A stretch of 30,201 bases of DNA. Origin: JBEKHI01 sp050012355 (GTDB taxonomy: Bacteria; Actinomycetota; Actinomycetes; Streptosporangiales; Streptosporangiaceae). Each line of letters starts with the position of its first letter. The stretch's first letter is position 1. Positions 13,875 to 22,626 of the stretch are shown here, piece after piece. The stretch covers positions 1 through 30,201 of the forward strand of contig JBEKHI010000043.1 in assembly GCA_050012355.1 (NCBI GenBank), in the 5' to 3' direction. The position numbers were made by a program, and so were the translations under genes. Below the pieces are notes generated by a model. It was not told where the DNA came from. It saw nothing but the letters and a program-made list of their open reading frames with translations, and did no database searches.

Positions 13875-16800
13875 TCAGCCGGTGGCTACGGCGAAGATAT
13901 GCATCGCCGAGGTGCTATCGCTGACGCTGTTAGCTACGTCCGGGAAGGTAACGGAGGCCACCGTCTTCGACGAGTCGATCGGGATGGTGAGCGCGTAGAC
14001 GTACATGGTGATCTCCTGGGAGCCCCCGCTGTCCATGTTCCGGTAGGACATGGTGGCGACGGCGGTTTCGTCTGGGCCCGGTCCCTGGGCCCAGTCGCTG
14101 GACGATATCGACGCGGTGGTGCTCGTACCGTCCGTGTAGTTGATGGTGATCGTGCCGCTGTTGCCGCCGTTCGACGACGACTCGAGCAGGCCGAGGTTGC
14201 TCGCCCCGGCTGTCCCGTTGACCAGCATGGTCTGTCCGGCGGCGAGGATGTTGTCCGGCTCGCAGGACGCGACGTTCGGCCAGGTGTAGGTCAGGCCGCC
14301 CGACGTTACGGTGCCACCGGGAGTGAGCCCGGCCGCGGCCAGCGCCTCCGCCGAGTAGCTGTACCCGTCGCCGTCGTAGTCGGCGCACGAGGTGTCGCTG
14401 TCGTCGGAAATTCCGGTGTTGTTGTAGTAGTCACCGGGGTTGTCGGTTGCCGTTATATCCAGTTCGGCCGCGTCGGAGACGTCACCCGCGTTGTCGACCA
14501 CCGTGATCGACGCCGGGGTCCCGGCCCAGACCTGATAGCCGTCGGCGGATTGCGGCACGGTGAAGGTGATCGCCGTGTCGCTCCACGAGTCGACGGTGAA
14601 TGGGGCGACGTTGCCCGGCGAGCCCCAGTTGGTGCCGTTGTCACTGAAGGCGACGTAACCAGATCCCTGGGTGGCGCCGAAGCCGGTGCCGTTGATCGTC
14701 ACCTGGTCGCCCGCCGACGCGCTGGTGGCGCTCAGCGAGGTGACCACCGGGCCGGTCATCGCCGTGGTGGAGGTGCCGATCGAGAAGATGTGCTCTTCGC
14801 CGCCGGTGGTGCCGTTCGGCAGGGTGACGCTGGTCAGCGTCTTGTCCGGGTTGACCGGGATCCCCGCGTAGTAGACGTAGGTACCCACGGCGTCCTGACC
14901 GCCGGTACACGACGGGCAGTTCCGGTAGCTGGTGGTCGCGGCGATCGTGTTGCCATAAGCAACCGAGCCGGTTCCGCCCCCGAGTGTCCAGTCGGTAAAC
15001 CCGAGCCAGTACTTCTGCGAGGTGCCATCGGAATAGTTCAGCGTCACCTCCCCGGTGGCGGCGCCATCGGTGGCCGACCCGAGGAAGGCCAGCGTCTGGG
15101 TTCCGGACGGCGCGTCCACGGTGACCTGCTGGCCATCGGGGATCGTGTTATCCGGGAAGCCGGACGACGGGATCGGCCACTCGAACGACACGTTGTTGAC
15201 CGTGACGTCCTGACCCGCGTTGAATCCGTCATCCGCCAGGGCGGTCGCCGAGTAACTGTTCCCGTCGCCGTCGACATCGGCGGCCGAGGGATCGTTATCG
15301 GCGGAGATGCCCGCGTTGTTGTAGGTGGACAGCAGGCTGCCCGGGGTGGCCACCAAGACCGTCAGGTTGAGCGATTGGGTCTCGCTCGTCCCTTCGGTGG
15401 TGAGCGTGATGGGTGCGGCGTAGAAGTTCTGGGTGGTGGACGCGGCCGCCGAGATGGTCAGCGTGGTTGTTGCCCTGCTGTTCGGTGGCAAGTCGATCGT
15501 CGCGGTGGATGGGCTGATCGTCACCCCGGACGGCGCCTTGATGCTGACGTCGACCTTCTGCGGCTGGCCGGTGGCGTTGTCCGCGCCGACCGAGACCGTG
15601 GTGCTACTCCCCGGAGCGACAGTGGCGGTGTCGTTGGCGAGATAACCGATCGTCGTTTTGATACCTGAAGTGCTTGAAGGGGGAGCGTCCTGCGACGCGG
15701 TACCCCAGTTGGTAGCGGTCGAGCTGAGCGTGTAGTTCAGCGTCGCGCCATGGCTCAGGGCGTCGTAGCTCGTGGAGAGCTTCTGGTCCGGCTGGCCGTT
15801 GATGGACAGCGACTTGACGTAGATGTCGTTCGCCGCGTCCGGGGCGTTGACGTTGATCGTGTTGCCGTTGGACAGGTCGATCTGCTCGTGCGCGAACCCA
15901 GGCGTGCTCAGCAGCAGGGTGCCGGACCCGGGGTTCTCCGGGTACAGGCCCAGCATCTCGAAGATGTACTGGGAACTCTCCGCGCCGAGGTCGTCGTTGT
16001 TGGCCAGGCCGCTCGGCCCCGGCATGTAGACGGTGTTCTCGATGTTGTTTACCGTCTCCTGGGCTAGCGACGGGTCGTCGGAGTAATAGGGCGCGTACTG
16101 CTCTCCGAGGTCGAACTCGTTGCTTACCTCGTCGTACACGCCGTAGCCGTTCGGCTGGGACAGGTAGCTCGCCAGGTCGCTGTTGACCGCGGAGTCTCCG
16201 CCGAGCAGCGAGAACAGCGAGCTGTAGTCATTCGGAACGTCCCACAGGTATTCGTAGGCGTCGCCCTCGACGTAATCCGGTTCATTGGATTGCTGGGTGG
16301 TGTCGACCACTCCCTGCTCGAACGCGCCATTCTCGTACCGCGCGGTCAGCAGGTTATTGTTCGGGTCGAATACGTTCTCCCAGTCATTGGCGCGCTGCTC
16401 AAGCATGGCGGCATCACTGGTGTCGCCGAGCGATTGCGCGAAGTTCGCCAAGGCGAAATCACCGGTGTCGTCTTCCAGCTCACTAGCCACGACGCCGTGG
16501 AAGTTACAGCAGCCGTAGGTCCCGTCCTCCGGAAGGTAACCGTATTGCGATTGCAGTGCCTCGCCGGGCTCCACGTCGTTGACCGTGGTGGCCTGTTTCA
16601 CCATGTCAGCGAGGGCCTGCTTGGTGTTGAAATCGTGGGCGCCGAACGCGTAGTAATCGGAGATAATCGACTGCATCGGGTCGCCGACCATCACGTAGTT
16701 GTTGTCTTGCAGGTAACCCCACTGCTGGAGGAGCCCGTCCTCCGAGTAATAGTTGACCTGCGACTCTGCTTGGTCGGAGGCGGCCGATGGATCCAGCATC

Positions 16801-18146
16801 GCTTGCAATTCAGCGAGCGAATGATAAATGTCCCAGCCCGAGTAGATACCGTACTGGTTCTTCTGGCCCGCGGCGAGCGTATGCACTTGCTCGTCGGATC
16901 CCATGAATTGGCCGTTTACGTCGCTGGTGACGTTCGGCTGCAGGAAGTCCTTGTACAGCAGGCTGTAGAACTCCTGGGTCTGGGAGTAAGTGCCGCCCCA
17001 GACCTTGATCTTGCTCAGCAGGTTGTCCCAGGTTCGCTGGGCCTGGACCTTGACCGCGCGGAAGTTCCAGCCGGGGTTCTCGGTCTGCCAGTCGAGCTGC
17101 GCGTTGGCCGCGCTGACGTAGGAGATGCCGACCTTGGCCTCGACCACCGGGTTGGTGCCGGCGAAGCTGACGTAGACCCCGGACGGGTTGGTCGCGCCGG
17201 TCGTGAGGATCTGCGACGAGGCGAACGGCTGGTTGAAGATGATGTCGAAGTAGACGGTGTAGAGCTGCGACTGGCTGTCGTTGACGGACTCGCCGCAGAA
17301 GTCGCCGGTGGTCACCGAGCCCTGGATCTCGTCATCGCTGACGATGGTGGCGCTGGTGGCCGTGTCGGTGGTCTGGCTGCCGTCCAGCTTGAAGACGAAG
17401 CCAGGTGTGGACCCCGACGGGAAGGTGAACCGGCCCATCGCGCTGTGGGTGGTCGCGGTGAACTGCGAGGTGATCGTGTCGGGAGCGTTGCTCTGCGCCG
17501 AGTAGTAGCCGGCCTGCGCCACCTCGTTCGTGTGGCTGAACGTGGTGGTGTCATTGTTCGGGTCGGTGTCCGACGCCGGGGCGCTGGTAACGGGCAGGAT
17601 CGGCACGTCACCCGCGGCCGAACAGCCCGGTCCTGACAGGTGGGTCAGGGCGTAGCCGTCCAGGGTCGTGTCGGTGTAGCTGTAGCCGCCGCCCGCGTTG
17701 CGGTCCGGCAGCGTGTCGGGGGACCACTGGACCATGCCGTACGGCACGTCGGCGCCTGGGAAGGTGTTGCCACCGCCGGTGGTCCACGTCCGTGCGTCGA
17801 CGAGCTGGGCCAGGTCGTTGACCTGCTGGCCGACGGTGGACCTGTTTCTGGCGCCCGCCGGGAGCTTGCCCGACGCGACGGGCTTCTGGCAGTCGGTCAG
17901 GCGGCCGTCGCCAGTCACCTGGCAGGTGCCCTTACCCGAGAGTTTCTTGGTTGTCGCCGTGCCCTCGGCACTGGCGCTGGTGTTGGGACTGGGGGTCGCG
18001 GATGCGCTGACGCTTGGTGTGGGAGATGCGCTTGGACTAGGTGTAGTACTCGCGGAGGCGAGACCGCTAAACATCGCGGTGCACGCCGCCGTCAGGACGA
18101 CCAGTGCCGCGAAGCGGCCGGTGCCTGGCGGTCGTCTGGAGTTCAA
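13875..18146 (-). CDS. Secreted GH92 glycosidase with C-terminal accessory modules
   Basis: A 1423-residue exported enzyme of glycoside hydrolase family 92, which holds calcium-dependent exo-alpha-mannosidases. There is a signal peptide (1-32, ending GLASAS) and a Ser/Thr/Pro linker (33-70). The GH92 core (about 115-820) shows family segments: GADVPYGMVQWSPD, YSGWDIYHSLAELQAML, GYLPEDG, VEGDAYEYLWDVPND, and the acidic ANNDDLGAESSQYIFEMLGL with the Asp pair expected at the base position. A NEW3-like beta domain follows (about 836-932). Then comes a module starting YNNAGISADND (940-1126), an IPT/TIG-like domain (about 1132-1233) and a second copy of the module, YNNTGISDDSD (1240-1423). The TTG start has GAGGAGG seven bases upstream. 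Two LacI genes flank it, and a sugar importer follows the second. The exact linkage cut is unknown. Confidence 0.9.
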   Translation of the reverse strand: MNSRRPPGTGRFAALVVLTAACTAMFSGLASASTTPSPSASPTPSVSASATPSPNTSASAEGTATTKKLSGKGTCQVTGDGRLTDCQKPVASGKLPAGARNRSTVGQQVNDLAQLVDARTWTTGGGNTFPGADVPYGMVQWSPDTLPDRNAGGGYSYTDTTLDGYALTHLSGPGCSAAGDVPILPVTSAPASDTDPNNDTTTFSHTNEVAQAGYYSAQSNAPDTITSQFTATTHSAMGRFTFPSGSTPGFVFKLDGSQTTDTATSATIVSDDEIQGSVTTGDFCGESVNDSQSQLYTVYFDIIFNQPFASSQILTTGATNPSGVYVSFAGTNPVVEAKVGISYVSAANAQLDWQTENPGWNFRAVKVQAQRTWDNLLSKIKVWGGTYSQTQEFYSLLYKDFLQPNVTSDVNGQFMGSDEQVHTLAAGQKNQYGIYSGWDIYHSLAELQAMLDPSAASDQAESQVNYYSEDGLLQQWGYLQDNNYVMVGDPMQSIISDYYAFGAHDFNTKQALADMVKQATTVNDVEPGEALQSQYGYLPEDGTYGCCNFHGVVASELEDDTGDFALANFAQSLGDTSDAAMLEQRANDWENVFDPNNNLLTARYENGAFEQGVVDTTQQSNEPDYVEGDAYEYLWDVPNDYSSLFSLLGGDSAVNSDLASYLSQPNGYGVYDEVSNEFDLGEQYAPYYSDDPSLAQETVNNIENTVYMPGPSGLANNDDLGAESSQYIFEMLGLYPENPGSGTLLLSTPGFAHEQIDLSNGNTINVNAPDAANDIYVKSLSINGQPDQKLSTSYDALSHGATLNYTLSSTATNWGTASQDAPPSSTSGIKTTIGYLANDTATVAPGSSTTVSVGADNATGQPQKVDVSIKAPSGVTISPSTATIDLPPNSRATTTLTISAAASTTQNFYAAPITLTTEGTSETQSLNLTVLVATPGSLLSTYNNAGISADNDPSAADVDGDGNSYSATALADDGFNAGQDVTVNNVSFEWPIPSSGFPDNTIPDGQQVTVDAPSGTQTLAFLGSATDGAATGEVTLNYSDGTSQKYWLGFTDWTLGGGTGSVAYGNTIAATTSYRNCPSCTGGQDAVGTYVYYAGIPVNPDKTLTSVTLPNGTTGGEEHIFSIGTSTTAMTGPVVTSLSATSASAGDQVTINGTGFGATQGSGYVAFSDNGTNWGSPGNVAPFTVDSWSDTAITFTVPQSADGYQVWAGTPASITVVDNAGDVSDAAELDITATDNPGDYYNNTGISDDSDTSCADYDGDGYSYSAEALAAAGLTPGGTVTSGGLTYTWPNVASCEPDNILAAGQTMLVNGTAGASNLGLLESSSNGGNSGTITINYTDGTSTTASISSSDWAQGPGPDETAVATMSYRNMDSGGSQEITMYVYALTIPIDSSKTVASVTFPDVANSVSDSTSAMHIFAVATG

Positions 18147-18264
18147 GATGAGACCTCCTCGGCGTCATCGCTGCCTCCGGCCGACGGCGACTGGGGCCCA
18201 GCTGGGGCGATCTCACCCCAGCATGGCCCGCGTCTGGTCTGGCCCCGGCCCGGCGCCCAACCGA

Positions 18265-18278
18265 TGACAACGATGTCA
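18265..18278. promoter_or_regulatory. LacI-type operator upstream of GH92
   Basis: TGACAACGATGTCA: near-perfect palindrome (TGACAWCGWTGTCA) with the central CG typical of LacI-family sites. It lies 119 bp upstream of the GH92 start and begins about eight bases after the predicted transcription start, a blocking position. Confidence 0.65.
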
Positions 18279-18292
18279 GAAAATTTCACCTT

Positions 18293-18322
18293 ATGCTCAG
18301 ATCTCGCAGCGACTCCAGTCAA
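18293..18322 (-). promoter_or_regulatory. Predicted GH92 promoter
   Basis: On the minus strand, TTGACT (18322-18317), an 18-base spacer and GAGCAT (18298-18293). It is directly followed by the operator-like palindrome at 18278-18265. Confidence 0.45.
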
Positions 18323-18377
18323 CCCCTGAGCCGGATGTTTTTCGGTCATCGCAGGTCAGCGCCTCGAATTTTCCGAG

Positions 18378-18435
18378 CCGTCCGGGCCATCCGGGGCCCC
18401 GCCGGGCCGTCCGGGCCATCCGGGGCCCCGCCGGG
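18378..18435. repeat. Exact 29-bp tandem duplication
   Basis: Two adjacent identical 29-base copies (18378-18406 and 18407-18435), each beginning CCGTCCGGGCC and each containing the palindrome GGGGCCCC. They lie just past the stop of LacI gene 2 (18456). The GC-rich, self-complementary units could form hairpins and act as a terminator for that gene. Confidence 0.75.
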
Positions 18436-18455
18436 CGCGGTGTCGCCGTCGGCGG

Positions 18456-19475
18456 TCATCGGGAGGCGGCGACTTCGCCGGAGCCACGGGTGATGAACCT
18501 GGTTCGCAGGATGAGCTCTCTGGCCGGTGAGACGTCGCCGTTGATGCGGGCGAACAGGCGGTCGGCGGCGCTGGCTCCGATGACGTCCGGGTCTTGTGCG
18601 ACCAGCGTTATCGGCGGGGTCAGCTTGTCGGCGAGTGCGAACTCGTCGAAGCCCACCAGCGCGACCCGGGCGTGCAGGCCGCTGTCGATGGCACCCATCG
18701 TCGTCAGGTCGTTGGTGGTGAACAGCGCGGTGGGCGGGTCGCCGAGCGCGCCGATCTCGGCCGCTGCCGCCGCGGCGGCGAAGCGGCTGCGCAGCCCGTG
18801 CCTGACCAGCGCCGGATCCGGCTTCAGCCCGGCATCCGCGAGCGCGGCGAGGTACCCCTCGTAGCGTTCCCGTATCGGCCAGATGTCGGTGTTGTCCCCG
18901 AGGTACCCGATGCGATGGTGTCCTCGTGACAGCAGGTACCGCACGGCCTGGTAGGCGGCGGGCCGGTTGTCTACCAGCACGGTGTCGACGGCCAGGTCGG
19001 GAGCTGGCCGGTCCACGCATACGACCTTGGTGCCCCGTTCGATGTGGTGGGCGAGGAACTTGTGGTTCGCGGCGGTCGGTACCACGATGAGCCCGTCGGC
19101 GTGCCGCGAGCAGAACGCGGAGATCACCTCCCGTTCGCGCCGCGGATCGTTCTGCGAACTGCCGATCAGCACCAGGTAGTCGCGCAGCCGGGCGGAGTCC
19201 TCCACCGCGCGGGCCAGCGCCGAGAAGAACGGGTTCGAGATGTCGTCGACCAGCAGCCCGATGGTAAGCGTGAGCTGACTGCGTTTTCGCAAGTTGCGGG
19301 CGGTGTCGTTGCGCTGGTACCCGAGCTTGCGTATGGCGCGCTCGACCTTGGCCGCGGTCTCGGGCTGGACCGACTGCCCGCCGTTGATCACGCGGGAGAC
19401 GGTCATCGGGCTCACGCCGGCTAGCCGCGCGACATCCCGGATCGTCGGGCGCGCGGCCGGTTCGCTCACCGGCAC
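18456..19475 (-). CDS. LacI-family repressor 2
   Basis: A 339-residue LacI/GalR regulator with the HTH and hinge helix at about 10-65 (TIRDVARLAGVSPMTVSRVI, then KLGYQRNDTARNLRKRSQ). The effector domain follows (IGLLVDDISNPFFSALARAV, KVVCVDRPAP, RIGYLGDNTDIW, ALVGFDEFALADKL). GTG 19475 is used here; GTG 19469, four bases after AGGGG, is an equally good start. It is divergent from the sugar ABC importer. A 14-bp operator (19489-19502) lies just before its own start, and a near-identical one stands before the importer. It is therefore the best candidate for autorepression and for substrate-induced control of the importer, which is inference from site placement. Confidence 0.95.
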   Translation of the reverse strand: MPVSEPAARPTIRDVARLAGVSPMTVSRVINGGQSVQPETAAKVERAIRKLGYQRNDTARNLRKRSQLTLTIGLLVDDISNPFFSALARAVEDSARLRDYLVLIGSSQNDPRREREVISAFCSRHADGLIVVPTAANHKFLAHHIERGTKVVCVDRPAPDLAVDTVLVDNRPAAYQAVRYLLSRGHHRIGYLGDNTDIWPIRERYEGYLAALADAGLKPDPALVRHGLRSRFAAAAAAAEIGALGDPPTALFTTNDLTTMGAIDSGLHARVALVGFDEFALADKLTPPITLVAQDPDVIGASAADRLFARINGDVSPARELILRTRFITRGSGEVAASR

Positions 19476-19488
19476 CCCTGAGACGGGA

Positions 19489-19502
19489 TGCGAACGTTAT
19501 CA
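19489..19502. promoter_or_regulatory. LacI-type operator, copy 1
   Basis: TGCGAACGTTATCA, 14 bp upstream of the start of LacI gene 2. It differs from the site at 19708 by only two bases. It has the central AACGTT core and TG...CA ends of LacI-family operators. Confidence 0.7.
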
Positions 19503-19664
19503 CAAATCACTGCGTGGATGCCTCCTCACGCTTCCAGGCGTGTGATGCCGCACGGTATTGCGCCTGCGAGCATGGCGTGACGTAGCAAGCGATCCTGCCT
19601 CATGAGCCGGTTAACGTCAATGTAACTGCTTGATACAGCTTCGGTGCCATCTGCCGTTACCCCC

Positions 19665-19694
19665 TTGACAGCTTCGTAACTTGGCTCGCAGAAT
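19665..19694 (+). promoter_or_regulatory. Predicted promoter of the sugar importer
   Basis: A consensus -35 TTGACA (19665-19670), an 18-base spacer and CAGAAT (19689-19694). The expected start of transcription is near 19701, just before the operator at 19708. Confidence 0.6.
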
Positions 19695-19707
19695 CGTTCC
19701 CACGCCA

Positions 19708-19721
19708 TGTGAACGTTACCA
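19708..19721. promoter_or_regulatory. LacI-type operator, copy 2
   Basis: TGTGAACGTTACCA, placed between the predicted transcription start and the GAGGGAG ribosome binding site (19724-19730) of the ATPase gene. Together with copy 1 it defines TGYGAACGTTAYCA. Confidence 0.7.
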
Positions 19722-19739
19722 AAGAGGGAGCAGCTGCCC

Positions 19740-20522
19740 GTGGCAGGACCTGTACTTGAGGCACGTGGGATCTCCAAGCGGTACGGCAGTGTGGAAGCGC
19801 TGCGGGAAGCCGACTTCGCCGCCTACACCGGGGAAGTCGTCGCGCTCATCGGGGACAACGGCGCGGGCAAGTCCACGCTCGTCAAGTGCCTATCCGGCGC
19901 GATACGTCCCGATTCCGGGGAACTCTTGGTCGACGGCAAGCCAGTGCGGTTCACCAGCCCGCTGGACGCGCGCAAGCACGGTATCGAGACCGTGTACCAG
20001 GATCTCGCGCTCGCGCCCGACCTGGACGCGGCGTCCAACCTGTACCTGGGCCGTGAGCTGTACCTGCTCCCGTTCCTGAAGGTGCTGAACAAGTCGCTGA
20101 TGCGGCAGCGCGCCGTCCAGCAGTTCCGGGACCTGGGTGTCGAGCTCAAGGACGTCGCGGCCCCGGTCGCCTCACTGTCCGGAGGCCAGCGCCAGTCGGT
20201 CGCGGTCGCCCGCGCCGTCGCCTTCGCGAGCCAGATCATCTTCATGGACGAGCCGACCGCCGCACTCGGTGTGCGGCAGCGCGGCAAGTTGCTCGACACG
20301 ATCAGGCGGGTGCGGGACCGGGGCATCGCCGTCGTGCTGATCAGCCACAACATGCCCGAGGTGCTCGCGGTCGCCGACCAGGTGCAGGTGTTGCGCCTCG
20401 GTCAGCGGGTCGCGACTTACCAGGCCGCCGACACCTCGGTCGAGCAACTCGTCGGTGCGATGACCGGCGCACTCGAACTGGCCAATGGCCGGCTCAAGCT
20501 ACCCGAGGAGGAGGATCAGTGA
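19740..20522 (+). CDS. Sugar ABC transporter, ATP-binding protein
   Basis: A 260-residue single-domain ATPase of the carbohydrate-uptake CUT2 group (FrcA-like; half the length of the tandem RbsA/XylG proteins). It has Walker A GDNGAGKST (38-46), Q-loop YQDLALAPDL (about 86-95), signature LSGGQ (146-150), Walker B IIFMDEPTAALG (166-177, with the ALGVRQ sequence typical of this group) and the switch histidine H203. The GTG start has GAGGGAG nine bases upstream. It energises the permease encoded next, whose start overlaps this stop by four bases. A LacI-type operator directly before the gene implies substrate-induced expression. Confidence 0.95.
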   Translation: MAGPVLEARGISKRYGSVEALREADFAAYTGEVVALIGDNGAGKSTLVKCLSGAIRPDSGELLVDGKPVRFTSPLDARKHGIETVYQDLALAPDLDAASNLYLGRELYLLPFLKVLNKSLMRQRAVQQFRDLGVELKDVAAPVASLSGGQRQSVAVARAVAFASQIIFMDEPTAALGVRQRGKLLDTIRRVRDRGIAVVLISHNMPEVLAVADQVQVLRLGQRVATYQAADTSVEQLVGAMTGALELANGRLKLPEEEDQ

Positions 20523-21574
20523 CCGCCGAGCAACCCGCGACCCAGGCGGCGGGGAGCACGACTCCGGAGCAGCCACCCGAGAAACGGCCTGAGCTTGCAC
20601 GGTTCGGCCGTCGGCTGCTGACCGCCAACGAGTCCTGGACCATCCTCGCCCTCATCGTCTTGATCATCTTCTTCACCGCCAAGGCGCCGGGCAAGTTCGA
20701 CACGCTGACGGACTTCTCGCTGATGGGCCAGGACAGTGCCTGGTACCTCGTGATGGCGGTGGGTGAGACGTTCGTGATCCTCACCGCGGGCATCGACCTC
20801 GCCGTCGGCGCCGTGCTGGTACTGGCCGGCGTGGTAACCGACTTGTACTGCATTCACCACGGCGGCGCCAACGCCAGCACGGGGACCATCGTCATTGGCG
20901 TGATCATCGGGCTGCTGGTCGGCGCCGGCTGGGGCGCGCTGCAAGGCTTCGTGGTGACCAAGATGAAGGTCGCGCCGCTCATCGCGACGCTAGCCGGACT
21001 CGGCGCGGCGACCGGCGCCGCGTACCTGATCACGGGCGGAGCGGACTTCCGCACGGTGCCGAACAAGCTGGTCAACACCATCGGTCTCGGCAGCGCCATC
21101 GGGATTCCCTGGCTGATCATCATCAGTTTCGCCGTCGCGATTGTCTTCGGCCTGGTCCTGGCCTTCACCAGGTTCGGCCGGTACACCTACGCGATCGGCT
21201 CCAACCCCGAGGCGGCCCGCCGGGTCGGCATCAACGTCGACCTGCACCTGATCAAGGTGTACGCGCTATCTGGGCTGATGGCGGGCATCGGCGGGATTCT
21301 GTCACTGGCCAACTTCGACTCGACCACCATCGCGGGTCACTCATTCGACAACCTCACGGTGATCACCGGCGTTGTGCTGGGCGGCGCTAGCTTGTTCGGC
21401 GGACGCGGCACCATGCTCGGCACCGTGATCGGCCTCGCCATCCCGGCTGTACTGGCAAGCGGCTTGGTCATCATCCAGATCAATCAGTACTGGCAGCAGG
21501 TGGCCATCGGTGTCGTGCTGGTGGTGGCCGTTTACGTCGACCAGTTCCGGCGTCGGCTCCGAGAACGGGCCTGA
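20519..21574 (+). CDS. Sugar ABC transporter, permease
   Basis: A 351-residue inner-membrane permease of the RbsC/FrcC (BPD_transp_2) family. A hydrophilic N-terminal tail (about 1-40) is followed by about eight to ten hydrophobic segments, including ILALIVLIIFFTAK, VIVIGVIIGLLVGAGWGALQ-like sequence as TIVIGVIIGLLVGAGWG, and VLGGASLFGGRGTMLGTVIG, the family's conserved cytoplasmic-loop region for ATPase coupling. TAGIDLAVGAVLVLAGV and TLAGLGAATGAAYLITGG are also typical. The GTG start overlaps the ATPase stop (GTGA). A binding-protein gene follows after 26 bp. No second permease is present, so it should act as a homodimer. Confidence 0.95.
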   Translation: MTAEQPATQAAGSTTPEQPPEKRPELARFGRRLLTANESWTILALIVLIIFFTAKAPGKFDTLTDFSLMGQDSAWYLVMAVGETFVILTAGIDLAVGAVLVLAGVVTDLYCIHHGGANASTGTIVIGVIIGLLVGAGWGALQGFVVTKMKVAPLIATLAGLGAATGAAYLITGGADFRTVPNKLVNTIGLGSAIGIPWLIIISFAVAIVFGLVLAFTRFGRYTYAIGSNPEAARRVGINVDLHLIKVYALSGLMAGIGGILSLANFDSTTIAGHSFDNLTVITGVVLGGASLFGGRGTMLGTVIGLAIPAVLASGLVIIQINQYWQQVAIGVVLVVAVYVDQFRRRLRERA

Positions 21575-21600
21575 CCGGATTCTCAATGAGGAGGAAACCA

Positions 21601-22608
21601 ATGTCCCACCGGCTTATAACGGCGGCCAGCCTTGGCGTGGCTGTCCTGACCGTGGGTGCGGTAGCGGCCTGTAGTTCGTCGTCAACGCCGGCCGCGAAGA
21701 GCACCGGCAGCACGTCCAGTGGCTCGGGCAAGACGATGGAACTGATCGTCGGCACCGCGAGCGACGACTTTTACGTCTCGATGGAGTGCGGTGCGAAGGC
21801 GGAAGCGTCGAAGCTCGGCGTCAAGCTCACCGTGACCGGCCCGTCGACGTTCAGCGTTCCGCTGCAGAAGCCGCTCATCGACGACGCCATAGTCAGCAGG
21901 CCCGACGCGCTGCTCGTCGCCCCCACCGACTCCTCGGCGCTCGACTCGGACCTGACCAAGGTGCAGCAGACCGGGACCAAGATAGTGTTCGTCGACACCT
22001 CGTCGTCGGACACGTCGCTCGGCGTCTCCCGCATCTCGTCGGACAACGCGGCGGGCGGCAAGCTCGCCGCCGACACGCTCGGCGCCGAACTGGGCGGTAA
22101 GGGCACGGTCGCGGTGATCAGCGTCGCCAAGGGCGTCTCCACCACCGATGCCCGCGTCGCGGGCTTCGACGCGGAAATGGCTCAGAAGTTCCCCGGTATA
22201 AAGCTTCTCGCGGAGCAGAACGACGATGCTGACTCGGTCACGACCGCTAGCGGCTTCATTGAGGACGACATCGCGGCGAACCCGAACCTGAACGGCGTGT
22301 TCGCGGCCAACGTGATCACCGCCGAGGGTGTCGGCTCCGGCGTCGAGCACGCGCACAAGAGCGGGAAGGTCAATGTCGCGACCTTCGACGCTGACCCGAC
22401 GCAGATGACGATGCTGTCGAACGGCACCATCAACATCGCGATCGCCCAGGAGCCGCAGCTTGAGGGCGCGGACGCGGTCGAGCAGGGTCTGAACGCCATT
22501 GAGGGCAAGCCGGTGACCGCGAACATCGCGACCCCGCTGATCGCGATCACCAAGTCCAACATGAACGACCCGACCGTGAGTAAGTACGTGTACGTCTCCG
22601 GCTGCTAG
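21601..22608 (+). CDS. Sugar ABC transporter, substrate-binding lipoprotein
   Basis: A 335-residue type-I periplasmic-binding-fold protein. ATG 21601 is chosen because AGGAGGAAACC directly precedes it; an ATG 15 bases upstream overlaps that ribosome binding site. The signal peptide ends in the lipobox VAAC (Cys 24), so it is anchored to the outer face of the membrane, and a Ser/Thr/Gly linker follows. The core has RbsB-like segments (IDDAIVSRPDALLVAPTDSS, KIVFVDTSSSD, ISSDNAAGGKLAADTLG, GVFAANVITAEGVGSGVEHA, ATFDADPTQ, AIAQEPQLEGADAVEQGLNA). It delivers a sugar to the permease. The sugar is unknown; mannose or a related product of GH92 is a guess from gene order. Confidence 0.95.
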   Translation: MSHRLITAASLGVAVLTVGAVAACSSSSTPAAKSTGSTSSGSGKTMELIVGTASDDFYVSMECGAKAEASKLGVKLTVTGPSTFSVPLQKPLIDDAIVSRPDALLVAPTDSSALDSDLTKVQQTGTKIVFVDTSSSDTSLGVSRISSDNAAGGKLAADTLGAELGGKGTVAVISVAKGVSTTDARVAGFDAEMAQKFPGIKLLAEQNDDADSVTTASGFIEDDIAANPNLNGVFAANVITAEGVGSGVEHAHKSGKVNVATFDADPTQMTMLSNGTINIAIAQEPQLEGADAVEQGLNAIEGKPVTANIATPLIAITKSNMNDPTVSKYVYVSGC

Positions 22609-22626
22609 TCAGCGACACGCACCTGA

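Noticed and set aside
13683..17636. Very long plus-strand open frames opposite GH92 (13683-15668 and 16290-17636)
   Set aside because: They are antisense to a clearly recognised gene, and their Arg/Gly/Val-rich translations show no domain. Such frames are common opposite high-GC genes.
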